A stretch of 15,818 nucleotides of DNA from contig FJOG01000027.1 in NCBI GenBank assembly GCA_900073065.1, forward strand, positions 88,053-103,870. Reading direction: 5' to 3'. Origin of the DNA: Phialocephala subalpina. Its lineage: Eukaryota; Ascomycota; Leotiomycetes; Helotiales; Mollisiaceae. The translations under genes and the position numbers were made by a program. Below are positions 1 through 9,419 of this stretch, in pieces (position 1 is the first letter of the stretch; each line of letters starts with the position of its first letter). The notes beneath the pieces were generated by a model. That model worked only from the letters and a program-made list of their open reading frames with translations, searched no databases and was not told the DNA's origin.

Positions 1-23
1 AGCCTCCAAAGCCTCAAAATACT

Positions 24-109
24 CCAGGGGGATACCCCCTGGGACCCCCGCCTTATATCTACGTAGTAATCGATTTAAATACCAGGGGGAGACCCCCTCG
101 GGACCCCCC
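24..109. repeat. Paired GC-run hairpin motifs
   Basis: Two near-identical 26-27 bp motifs lie at 24-49 and 82-108. The first opens with a perfect inverted repeat, CCAGGGGG-ATA-CCCCCTGG (24-42), followed by GGACCCCC. The second has AGA in the loop and one extra base in the right arm. A related G/C run with a CCCCCCCGGGGG core lies near 620-635. They look like parts of a dispersed, palindromic repeat family. No coding content is visible and the family is not recognised. Confidence 0.6.
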
Positions 110-176
110 TTAAGAGCTGCGCAGCTATAGAGTTATAAAGAGAGTAGGATTTTGGTGTTCTAGCGTCTTGTGGTAG

Positions 177-283
177 CCTTAGTGCCTTAGGCAGTACCAT
201 GCTGGTGCTCCAGCTGGTGCTCCAGCGTCTGGTATTCCAGCGTCTGATATTCCAGCGTTTGATGGCCTTAGTGCCTTAGGCAG
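177..283. repeat. Compound minisatellite flanked by 18-bp direct repeats
   Basis: The 18-mer CCTTAGTGCCTTAGGCAG occurs exactly at 177-194 and 266-283. Between the copies are a tandem 12-bp unit GCTGGTGCTCCA (201-212, 213-224) and about 2.9 copies of a 15-bp unit TCCAGCGTCTGRTAT (221-235, 236-250, 251-263). A further short direct repeat, GATTTTGGTGTTC, occurs at 148-160 and 478-490. The nesting suggests replication slippage inside an older repeat, perhaps a retroelement end, but no protein fragment proves that. Confidence 0.65.
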
Positions 284-659
284 AAACGTACTTGGGAGGT
301 TTTGCAATCGCGATTTTGCAGCGCGCGACTACTTATTAATTAATAACGCAATAATGGATTAAGAGTTTAATTTAAAACTTGGAAAATGAAAGCTTCTAAT
401 TGAGTTTCAACTTATTTATAAGTATAAAGTAGTTTATATAAGAGATTACACTAGTTTTTAAAGTATAAGCAAAGAGAGATTTTGGTGTTCTTCGGAAGTT
501 ATTCTCTCCGGTATCACGTACCGAGGACATTCTTTTCTACTAATTAGAAAGCCGTATTTAGTACCCCTATCGAAGTTTGGGAAAATCGCTCATTCCCTCT
601 TTAACCCCACTTTTCACGTGACCCCCCCGGGGGAAAAAGTTCACATTAGTCCTTATGGC

Positions 660-1170
660 GGATGGCCAATTATAATTCCTAAAAATTTAAAATAAAAAAA
701 ATAAAAAAAGCTTTTTAATAGTTTTTTAAAATAAAACTCTTTTAAATTATTCGATTATAAAAATTAAAATTAGTTTTTATATATAATAATATTATAAATT
801 ATTAATTATATATAAAATTAACTTTAAAATACGTTTTAACTTTTATAAATATTTAGAATTTAATATAAATATTTTAATTTCAATTTTATTTTCCTTATTT
901 ATTTATAATATTTTCTATTAATAATTTAAAATTATATTATTATATTATATTTAAATTTCATAAATATTTTAGAAGTAATTATTATAAAAAGTATATAAAA
1001 GTAAAAATTAAATAATAATATAACGTAAAATATTTAAAAGTATTACTAATTAAATTAAATTATATTTTTATCGCGTATTTTATAATTCTAATTCTTGGTA
1101 TAATAATTTTTTATATATTTAATATAAAAGTTTTTTTTCTTTAAATAAATTTGTGAACGTAATATACTCG
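660..1170. repeat. AT-rich, RIP-like degraded block (left)
   Basis: About 0.5 kb consists almost wholly of A and T, with runs of TATAAT and TTTAAA words and almost no C or G. There is no ORF of useful length. The edge is sharp: GC runs lie just upstream (to about 640) and mixed sequence resumes after about 1170. In filamentous ascomycetes such blocks are usually transposons mutated by RIP. The parent element cannot be recognised. Confidence 0.75.
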
Positions 1171-1407
1171 GCAATTACTTTATTATTAGTAGCAATATAA
1201 TGATAAATTAATCCTCTCAAATTAATTAGTCCCGTATTCCAACTCGAGAGTTTATTCGTTGAAATACGCGTAGCGCACCAATTTAATAAGATCTTAAATA
1301 CTCGATATATCGAGACAAAAAGCAGCTAGTACTCGGTAGAGCTCAGATAGCGTTAATTGCTTTAGACTATCGACTCCCTATTTGTCGGCTAAGACGTAGA
1401 GTGAAGC
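1171..1407. other. Transition DNA without a gene
   Basis: Base composition recovers from AT-rich to mixed across this stretch. I see no supported ORF, RNA gene or clear repeat in it. Confidence 0.5.
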
Positions 1408-1560
1408 ATGAATCAGGAGGACATTGTTCTCGCCCTTGCCATCTCCTATATTATGCTCGCGCGTATTTGCGAAGATAGATCGGGTTTTAGGGACAGGGTA
1501 GCCGAGAAGGCCGCAAAGTCATACCATGAGTACGAAGGTATGCGAACGGCATCTCTCTAA
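1408..1560 (+). CDS. Small hypothetical ORF (50 aa), unproven
   Basis: An ATG-initiated frame encodes 50 residues, beginning MNQEDIVLALAISY and ending EYEGMRTASL before TAA. Composition is protein-like, with a hydrophobic N-terminal third and then a charged segment rich in Arg, Glu and Lys. A possible donor GTATGC after the EYE codons and an AG near 1585 would splice to a short alternative tail ending KCPFCDVQ, giving a CPxC pair; this is speculative. It sits between an AT-rich block and a minisatellite, so it may be the relic of a repeat-borne gene rather than a working one. No family is recognised. Confidence 0.22.
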   Translation: MNQEDIVLALAISYIMLARICEDRSGFRDRVAEKAAKSYHEYEGMRTASL

Positions 1561-1701
1561 TAAGCCGCACTTTTCTCATATAAGTGCCAAAATGCCCTTT
1601 TTGCGATGTGCAATAAAAAGGCACATGGAACATTCCGCAGAAGTGACCGTTCACCTGGAGAGACCCCGAGCTCTTCACCTAGATGATTAGTCCCCCGTGT
1701 G

Positions 1702-1807
1702 TGACTGGTCTCCTCTGGGCGACCGGTCTCATCTGGGTGACTGGTCTTTCGAGGCGAATGGTCGCTCCGAGGGAACGGTCGCTCTAAGCGAACAGTCACT
1801 CCTAGGG
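1702..1807. repeat. 18-bp degenerate minisatellite
   Basis: Six head-to-tail units can be read: four of 18 bp (1702-1719, 1720-1737, 1738-1755, 1756-1773) and two of 17 bp (1774-1790, 1791-1807). They share a core resembling GACYGGTCNCTCCTNGGG. Degenerate units probably extend left to about 1644 and right to about 1818. The 18-bp period keeps frame, so the plus strand reads as repeated hexapeptides such as DWSPLG and DRSHLG. The last two units break the period, and no convincing gene contains the array. Confidence 0.7.
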
Positions 1808-2190
1808 AATGGTCATGCTATGTGCTTACACATGCGCGACAGAGCCATATCGAATGTTCTTTGGATATTCGTTGATAAATAGCCTCATTGGTAATACTTG
1901 ATGTCCTTATCATGGCTGTAGTTCAAGAAGTATGGTTCAAGGTGTTCACATCTCGATCGTAAGTTCGAAGCTTCAAGTGCTGTGTAATGCGTTAGGGTTT
2001 GTAATCTGCTCGAACTCTGAAGGTATCTTTTGCAATATAAAAAGCTATGGGGGTTCCACCTTGGAAGTCCTTCCTCGAATCCTCATTACCCCTCATTACT
2101 ATTACCCATCATCTAAACTTCTCTCATATATACACACCCCTGACAGAACAGCGATCTGTAGTTCTTTTATCATCTCTACGAACACTTATT

Positions 2191-3512
2191 ATGTCTCCCA
2201 AGTTCCAAATAGTTTATTTCTCTGGGATATATCACGGCCACCCCATTTCCCCGACCATGATGGCAAGAAATACATAACTATAGTCACAGGTACGAACGGA
2301 ATCTCTAGATCAGAGATCGTGAACGCTCTGATTGCAGCACTTGAGCGGTGGGATACAATCTATGCTATGTTTCGTCGACTACCGCTAGCTGAAAATGAGC
2401 GCGTTAAGCCTATAGCAGCCGACTTTAAGGATAGCACCCCCGAGCAGCTAGCTTAGCTCTTCAAGAAAGAAGGAGTTAAAGCTGATTATATATTCTTCAC
2501 GTCGTACATTAAATCTCCTACAAAATAAGGTGAGGGACTGTGGGCCAATGATGATGAGCTTAAGACTGTGAACGGTAAGTATCTTCCCCACTGAAACTCC
2601 TATGCAGTCTAAGACACTAATTGTAAATAGTCACCCTTCTGTCTAATTTCCTCGAAGCGCTTTCTCTTTCCAACATAATCCCCAAGCGCTTTCTACTCCA
2701 GACAAGCGGAAAGCATTACGCCGTCCACCTCGGCCCCACCACCATCCCGATGGCTGAGAATACTCTTGCCGAGCGAATCCCTTATCTAAACTTCTACTTC
2801 CCCCAAGAAGACCTCCTCTCCTCTTGGTGCCTTAACCACTCCACGCACTGGACCGTCACCCGTCCCGCATTTATAATCGGCGCTAATCCCACCGCAGTAA
2901 TTAACTTCTCCTATGGCCTCGCAATTTATGCTTCTATCCAAAAAGAACTTGGATAGAAACTTAAGTTCCTATCTGATATCAGAGCTTAGGACATTAATAA
3001 AGATCTTACTACCGCTTCCCTAATTGGGTATTTCTGCGAATGGGCAGTCCTAACAGAGGAAGCGAAAAATGAAGCGTTTAACATCGTAGATTATTTTCTG
3101 TTCTCGTATGGGAATTTCTGGCCGCAGTTAGCGGGCTGGTATGGGATCGAATACAGAACTCCGGAGGAGGATGAGGGAAAGTATAATATGGTGGCTATGG
3201 GGAGGAATCCGCTGCCGAGGGGGTTTGGTGGGCCTAGGGTGGTGAAGGTGAGGTTTAGTTTCGAGGAGTGGGCGGGGAAGGGAGGAGGTTAGGAGGGCTT
3301 GGGAGAGGGTGAGGGAGGGGTTAGACAAATAATTGGATCCGCGGAGGGAGAGGAGTGAGTTGGTTAATGTTTTTAGGATGGTGGATGCGGATTTATTGGG
3401 GAATTGGAGTCGGACGCAGACAATGGATAAGGCGAAAGGGATGGGGTGGCATGGGCATGTGAGGACGGATGAGGGGTTCAGGTTGACGGTTGAGATGATG
3501 CCGCCTTTTTGA
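2191..3512 (+). pseudogene. PRISE-like short-chain reductase pseudogene (progesterone 5-beta-reductase/iridoid synthase-like)
   Basis: Piecing frames together gives a full-length relative of fungal PRISE-like SDR enzymes, NAD(P)H-dependent reductases of enone substrates. Visible landmarks are an IYHGHP N-terminus after ATG 2191, a Rossmann segment VTGTNGIS (about 2281-2304), YIFFTSYI, a QTSGKHY block with the catalytic-type Lys at 2711-2713, NFYFPQED with the catalytic-type Tyr at 2795-2797, EWAVLTEEA and a C-terminal GWHGHVRTDEGFR. One intron fits at 2575-2630 (GTAAGT...AATAG). The gene is broken by in-frame stops at 2454, 2526, 2954, 2987 and 3330, a frameshift in a C-rich run near 2240-2245, and a +1 shift in the G/A run near 3281-3290. 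The stop at 2987 replaces an expected Trp. The final Gly of the nucleotide-binding loop reads Arg. All stops are TAG or TAA, as RIP would make. The family assignment rests on recognised motifs, not on a search. Confidence 0.85.
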
Positions 3513-4924
3513 GAGGCTTTAAATGCCCTTTCTTGACTCAGCTGTTCTATTAATGTTCATTATCCCATTAGCATCGAACATCAGGGCCGCTTCCCTTTAC
3601 GTGAGACCAGTCATGAAGATCTTTCCGGGTTTCCCCAGAATTCCCAGCAAAGTTCTCATGCTTTCTAAAGACAGAATACAAAGCAATTGTTCATTTTGAA
3701 AACAACTTCACTGGAACAAGACATTGTCCGTGAGTATCCCCCAATTTCTCTAATATATGACATTACGCGAGGAGGGGTCGAAAGCCGGATCTAAGCGAGC
3801 TTAGCCCCTTTTCTTCAGCTTGCGGAAGCGAGTCAATATTCTTCGCTGATAAGGAAAGGATTGATGAGGCGAACAGAGACAGATGCGAGAGGGCCGGACC
3901 TCCGGCCGTCATTTGTATACATTTAGTTCTATGCTTTTCAATCCACACATAATTTAGCAAATATAATTGCTCCAGCGTTATAGTGATCAACGACAGATGC
4001 CATGATCAATCGCGATCCTGGGTGAATGCGCGGCAAGACAGAAGAGGTCTTTTTCTGAGGTTCATTCCTGAACGTCAGCTCTAGAGCACAGCTGGGCGTC
4101 AAAACTATGAACGATGTGGACCGTGATAACGCGTTTTCTACTTCTATCAATCTTCACTCCTAATAGAAGAACTTCGAGGACCTGAACATCCCGATTTGTC
4201 CAGCCTATTCTACCATCATGTTCAAACAATCTCAGAACCTATTATGGATTGTGTTCTTAGAAATCACCCCCTCACGCTGGCGTTAGGTCGGAGTAAGCGC
4301 AAGGAGTTCATGTGGCTTACGCTCTGCGCTGTTGTAGGGGTTAGCATAGGTGGGGATTGGGGCTGGTTGGGAGTGCACGGGTGGCACATCACGTATAACA
4401 AAGTGGATAAACAGCGGAGGAGTTCCACTCTGGGCCAAGCCGAGAGAGAGGCCCGCGAGAGGTGTTTTAGAGTGCGAGTTCCACGGCTTGGCAGATAATG
4501 ATGCGATTGCGTCGAGTGTGCATTTAAGAAGGTGAGTGGTTGAGAGCTTTGGGGCGCGTTGATGGCGTTTAAGTCGTTTGTTTGGAGGGGATGTCGGGCG
4601 AGCCGTTGAAGAACAATGGCTGATGGGAGGAGAAATCGCTTTCCAGGGCAAGGAGAAGAGAGAAGATGAATTGTGTCGTTTGAGGGAGATATGAGAAGAA
4701 GGCACTTGATAAAGAGTGACCTCGTCGTCGATATAGATATGTGCCAGCAAGGTGCCAGACGGTAATATTAATATACATCTCTTGGATATTTACTTCCTAA
4801 AATATTTGCAAAACTCGCTGAAAAATTCTATGCTTACTTGAAATTCGACAAGATGACCATCCTTATCTATACCCACAGCGAAGATTTACAGCCGTGAAGT
4901 AAACGTATCACACCAAAATCCCAC
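3513..4924. other. Intergenic stretch with no supported gene
   Basis: This 1.4 kb lies between the reductase pseudogene and the convergent transporter gene. Open frames exist on both strands but have no recognisable domain. The longest one, on the minus strand at about 4283-4750, contains no ATG at all. I see no RNA gene or repeat array. Confidence 0.5.
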
Positions 4925-6974
4925 CTACTTCCCAGTTACCACCTCAGCATTCTCTACATTCCCAATCTTCTTCTCCTCTTCAGCTTTCAACCTCTCTCTC
5001 CTCTCCCACCTCCACCCCTCTCCATAAAACCACTCCAAAACCAGCAACGGACTTGCCCCCGCCGTCACCACCGCAAAACCCAAAAACGCAATCCCAGCCC
5101 CAACCCCATTAATAACAATCTGCACAACAGCAACACCAACCGCACCCACAGAACAGCGCATCAGATTATTAACCGCGGTCGCAGAAGCCGACGCTCCAGG
5201 ATACAAGTCAATAACCAGCGCACTATTGAGCGAGAAGACAGCTGTGGCTGTGTAAGCAATAAAGAATTGGAGGATCAGAGGAAGAGCGATGAAATTTATG
5301 TTGAGTGAGAAGCCATATCCCGCAGTTGCTACGATAAAGATCAAGACAATCCACCAGATATTCCTCAACCTAGATTTTTCGATCGGGAAATCGACCAGAT
5401 CTTTCTTGTTTAACTTTGTGTCTTCTGGGATATTTTTAGACGTGCGGTACTGGGATTCGATGACGCGGTAATCGTGATCCATGAGATAGCCTGTCAAGTA
5501 AGAGCCAGCGACACAGCCAGCGCCGTTCGGTAAGAAGGCCAGACCGATTTGGAGGTCGCTGAGATGGAAGCGAGATTGGAAGAGGGAAGTTGTGCTGGAT
5601 GTTACCATACTCCATACAGTGTAGACGATGCTACCGAAGAACAGGGTGATAAAGACGTCTTTCTCGAAGAGGAATTTCAATGGTGCGACGATGCCCGAGA
5701 GAGCGAGCTTCCTTTTAGGAGTGGGGTCATGGTCAATCAAAGCATCGGATGGTGGGGAGAATGTGTAGATGAGCGGTCGATGGATTCCGGCTAGGCGCAA
5801 GGTGCCGTTGCCGGCGATGGAGCGCAGGGTTTCGGGGAGGAGGAGGAGGATTAAAAGAAGGGCGATAAAGCCGAGGCCGAAGAGGAACCAGAATATCGAG
5901 CGGAAACCAAGAAATTGAGTGATGATCCCACCGAAGACAGGGCCAATTGATTGACCCATCATTCGGACTATCGAATTAATGACAACTCGTGCCCGACGTA
6001 GAAGGCAACTACTCACTACCGCCAAAGACACCGATAAGGCCACCACGTTCACGAGAAGTTGTGATGTCTCCAATCACACCCGCACCTAAGCATTGTCAGC
6101 AATCTGGTCCCGAAATGAGGTAGAACTAACCTACCAACTGAGATTGTCGCAGCACTTCCGGCTGCTTGAATTCCTCGAAAGACCATCAATGTTGCAAAGC
6201 TATTGCTGAATCCTAGCCCAACGTTGGCGAGGAGATACACGGTGAACGTGCCTATGATTACGTCAATCCTATTCTCAAGAACTCTTATAAGACTACTAAC
6301 CGATGAACGTGATGCGCCTCCCTTGGGTGTCTGATAAAGGGCCCCAAAATGATGGAGCGAGCCCTTGGACGACCATATATACTGTGATAGTAAGACTGAC
6401 GAGTGATATGCTGGTTTTGAGATCCTGGACATATTAGGAAGTTAGATCATCAGTAGATATTTAGACGTACCGTAGCAATCTGGCCGAGGGCGGGAAAGTA
6501 TATGTTGCTTGAGAGTGGAGAGAATAGACCAGCAAGGGATACGATATAGACAAGTTGCTTTTTCTTCGCAAGAGTGAATACGTGGTAAGGCGGCTCAGGT
6601 AGTGCTTTGTCTAGGCTGTACGAACTGCTCGCCGATGATCTGACATAGTCTGGCCGAGAACTCGTGTCTTCCAGGTCTTCGTCGTCATGCTCCGCTATTC
6701 GTTGTGATCGACTGCCCCGAGGACTCTCGAAGTTATTGAAGTCGGCGAAGACTAGAATGCTTTGCCTGTTCCACACCCTCGATGGAATACGGGAGTTTCG
6801 TGCCATGACCCACCCATTATGGACACTGGTTCTGATATCTTGGGGTCGCACCTGCTCTTGGTCTCGGGCGAAGGTTATATGAGGAATCGATGTTGGCTCT
6901 TCGAAGGGTTCATTGGTCAACGATGAGAGGGTCGCAGCATGAGAAGCTGGAGGCGGTCGAGGCACAGATCCCAT
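4925..6974 (-). CDS. MFS drug:H+ antiporter, DHA1 family (Qdr/Aqr/Dtr-like), 617 aa
   Basis: Predicted plasma-membrane proton antiporter exporting drugs, organic acids or similar small molecules; the substrate is unknown. Five exons fit: 6974-6471, 6424-6301, 6251-6135, 6085-6020 and 5967-4925. Introns of 46, 49, 49 and 52 bp all have GT-AG ends and phases that close exactly to 617 codons plus stop. The start is the first ATG (6974-6972, context GACCATGG). Residues 1-136 form a long hydrophilic Ser/Pro/acidic cytoplasmic tail. Membrane segments begin near residue 141. Signature motif A is seen at about 196-205 (GPLSDTQGRR), the GVIGD.TTSRERG loop at 251-263, and motif C at about 275-284 (GQSIGPVFGG). 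PETLRSIAGNGTLR after helix 6 is typical of fungal Qdr/Aqr/Dtr transporters. A charged central loop (KNIPEDTKLNKKD) separates the halves. No lesion is visible, unlike most neighbours. The splice model is by eye; the third and fourth introns have less typical donors (GTAGGT, GTAGTG). Confidence 0.9.
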
Positions 6975-8382
6975 GGTCAACGATGAAAGTGAGTCTTAAG
7001 AAGACGATGGGCGGCCAGCGTAAAATTACTTTGAATGATTTGAGTTGCCCGGCGTACTCTGCAGACCTGCAAAGCTTTTGAGATTGTGATGATAGAAGAA
7101 TAAGAAAGATTTAGAAGTTTTCAGCGCCTCGGATATTATAATGAAGAGTCGATACTACTAGGCTTAAAGTATGAACTGCACTGAGAAATTTGGATCACCA
7201 ATCGACGGGAAAAGATAAAATTAGAAGCGAGAGAGTTCGCACAATAGCAGTGATAGAAGATGACACTCCAGCGAGAGCACGGCCCACCGTTGGCGATTTT
7301 CGTGACGATCAAGTCTGAGGTTCAAGGAAAATACCGCTGACGATCTGAGGACTAATGACAGCTTAAGCTGGCGAAGATACCCTTTCGTACGAGACGAAGA
7401 TACCTGCTTACACTTGCAGGGAAGGCATTATGCTCGGAGGAACACCTGTCACTTGACGTAGTGGCTTGATGTAGTCCGGATGTTCGCTCGCCGTGTAGCC
7501 CCTGCGCGAGAAGTGTGATGATTCTGGTGCTCTGAGGCTCTTGGCTCAGGAAGGTTTAGAAACAATATAAAGAACGACATGCTGCATCCCCCTGGAGTGA
7601 CATCGCGGTCGCGGTTCTATGGGGTGCTCAAGCCATTTGCGCTTTTCATCGTCGTTCCGTTGACGCGGAGACGCCTGGGCGCCAAGAACCATCAGCGCTT
7701 TCTCCGCGCTTCGATAAAGCTTGGAACGAAACTCGCTTGCTTCCGCCATAATCTGATACCAGAACGTCACAGGACTGGCTAGGGCGACGCCCGGAATGTG
7801 ATGAGTCACGCTAGCTCCGGCAATTCATTTTAACACTATCCACCTCTCTGCACCTCCAAGCTTTTCCAGGTCGCGAAAGGTTTGGTTTATTCTTAGTAAA
7901 TACAACACTCTAACTAAACGAGGCTCAAGTCACAGTGAATTTGGTTCTTTATATGCTAGAGTCTTCCGGCCACGATAGATGTGTTTCCAGGAGCGCACGA
8001 TCTTAGCGTTCCACTTCTATTGATAGGCTAGTATCTTGAGGCTGTGCCCGGCGCAGAGCTTCCCGAGTGTTCACTTTGTTTCTGTGGCTTGTTTCGAGGC
8101 TGTTTCTCATACAATATCCAGATCCAGTGGTCGGAGGACTATGCATATGGGATATATCCGGATCTTGGCAGGGATGGTCAAGTTGATCTCCCGTGCTTCC
8201 AATCGGTTCTTAGGCTACGACGTTAATCACGTCCTCAGGCTTGTCTTTCGTGACAGATCAACCCGGATTCTCCATATAAACTCACACAGAACTCTAGAAC
8301 AGTTGAACCGCCTTGTCGTTGTCGTTCTGTCTTGGCAAAGGTGCCCACTCGTTCGCCATTTAGTTCTTCTCTCGTCGTAGGC
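6975..8382. other. Divergent intergenic region between transporter and secreted-protein genes
   Basis: This 1.4-kb region should hold the promoters of the minus-strand transporter and the plus-strand secreted protein. An AT-rich TATTATAATG element at about 7134-7143 lies some 165 bp upstream of the transporter ATG. A minus-strand open frame at 7546-7809 (87 codons) begins at GTG rather than ATG and matches no family I know. No RNA gene is visible. Confidence 0.45.
8274..8280 (+). promoter_or_regulatory. Possible TATA box of the secreted-protein gene
   Basis: The word ATATAAA stands about 103 bp upstream of the proposed ATG at 8383, a reasonable distance for a fungal core promoter. This is position and word only; nothing else supports it. 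Confidence 0.3.
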
Positions 8383-9254
8383 ATGGCTTTCTCCTCTCGA
8401 TGGCCCAGCGCTGTTACTGTACTCACTTGTCTTCTCTATCTGTGCAATGATATCAAAGCACAGAACGAGACAGAGAAGCTGCCAAACTTTGGGGATACCG
8501 TTCAGATCTTAGGTGCTGTAGGTCACCTCTCCTATTAAGCACACGTATACATATCTTCTGACATGTACAGATGGAGAGAACAGATCCAGACTTTCAAGAT
8601 GGCCTAGCACTGGATCTCTTCTCTCCTAAAAATCGCACCCTCATTGTCAAGCAAAATACCTCACCCCTCGGCGCACAATTCGTAACTGGCACCACCGGAG
8701 AGCCTTTCGTCGCCCTATCCAATTACTCATACATAATTCAGATGAACGAGACAGCCAACGACCTCATCGCTAAGATCGAGGTCCCATACGACCCAGGAAT
8801 GCTTAATGCCATGGGAATCCAAGAAGCTAACACCTACGTCGCGACCCTTGCATCTGACAAAAAGAGCTGGGTAGTCGACGATTCAACACGGAATGTCCAC
8901 CGGAGCGAGAACAACACGAGGATTATCAAAATAACCTCTCTCGACGGAGAGTACTTGCTCGTGGGGAGACAAACTGTTGACACATCTAATATTTTCGTTC
9001 AGTACGGCCAGGGGGCTACTCGCACCGTTAATATGACAGGGGGAGCCGGCATCCAGCAAGCGGAGTTCGTTGATGGATTGCGATTCTCTATACAGGCTGG
9101 TAAGGCCTTGACGATGAATGTAGACCTGAAGCAAGGCATCGATCCTACGACCTTGCCAGCGAATACGCAGTCTTTGAATTCGTTTATGTGGATTGTAAAT
9201 ACAGCTTCCTGGAATGACGCAGTTAGATGGACAATACATCATCTTGGTCACTAA
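8383..9254 (+). CDS. Secreted glycoprotein of unknown function, probably truncated
   Basis: Two exons fit, 8383-8517 and 8571-9254, with an intron 8518-8570 (GTAGGT...TACAG, phase 0), giving 272 residues. The start is the first ATG giving a signal peptide: residues 1-27 have a hydrophobic core (VTVLTCLLYLC) and likely cleavage near KAQ/NET. N-glycosylation sequons are at about 28, 66, 96, 104, 159 and 199, so it should enter the secretory pathway. A domain spans about 93-178 (NYSYIIQMNE to SLDGEYLLVGRQT), and a linker then leads to NSFMWIVNT near 248-256, which looks like the start of a second copy. The frame then runs into 16 unrelated residues (SWNDAV...HHLGH) and stops. The matching end of a second domain lies immediately downstream in another frame (separate entry), so the gene is probably shortened by an internal deletion. 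I recognise it only as a conserved-looking fungal secreted protein; no enzymatic motif is seen. Confidence 0.65.
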
Positions 9255-9419
9255 TCCTAAGGTCGTTAGGAGGAGTGAGTACAGATTTAAGCTCACCTAA
9301 TTTGTTGGGCTAATAATTATCCCTTATTAGGCCTGGTGCAAACATCAACAACAACAACAACAACAAGAGCCAGCGGGAGTAAGCCTGCCACCACATCTCG
9401 GGCGAAACAAACTTTATAA
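9214..9419 (+). pseudogene. Out-of-frame tail of the secreted-protein gene
   Basis: In the frame shifted from the preceding exon, the sequence reads MTQLDGQYIILVTNPKVVRRS. This closely parallels ITSLDGEYLLVGR at residues 166-178 of the same protein. A good intron follows at 9275-9330 (GTGAGT...GGGCTAATAA...TTATTAG). Splicing continues into a Ser/Thr-rich tail (LVQTSTTTTTT, then RASGSKPATTS) ending at TAA 9417-9419. I infer that this is the original C-terminus, cut off from the upstream exon by a deletion whose size was not a multiple of three. A rare splice 9120-9222 could rejoin the frames but would discard coding-like sequence. Confidence 0.5.
9346..9366. repeat. (CAA)7 microsatellite
   Basis: Seven perfect CAA units lie just after the proposed splice acceptor at 9330. 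They read as polyThr in the frame of the secreted-protein tail and as polyGln in the frame that stays open to 9624. Confidence 0.9.

Noticed and set aside
1932..2456. Reading 1932-2456 as a complete 174-residue gene
   Set aside because: The first about 105 codons have no family character, while the rest is the N-terminal part of the reductase pseudogene ending at a premature TAG.
3128..3328. Minus-strand 66-codon frame
   Set aside because: It lies antisense to the C-terminal part of the reductase pseudogene and its composition is just the complement of a G-rich coding strand.
4283..4750. 155-codon minus-strand open frame
   Set aside because: It begins at TTG and contains no ATG anywhere, shows no domain, and no splice to an upstream ATG was found.
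5289..5794. Plus-strand frames inside the transporter gene
   Set aside because: They are antisense to the well-supported last exon of the transporter and have no domain.
9120..9222. Alternative intron that would restore the secreted-protein frame
   Set aside because: Phases fit, but it would remove coding-like sequence (VDLKQGIDPTTL through NSFMWIVNT), so an internal deletion explains the data better.
8883..9296. Minus-strand 137-codon frame
   Set aside because: It is antisense to the secreted-protein exon; the plus strand has a signal peptide, intron and internal domain similarity, while this frame has none.
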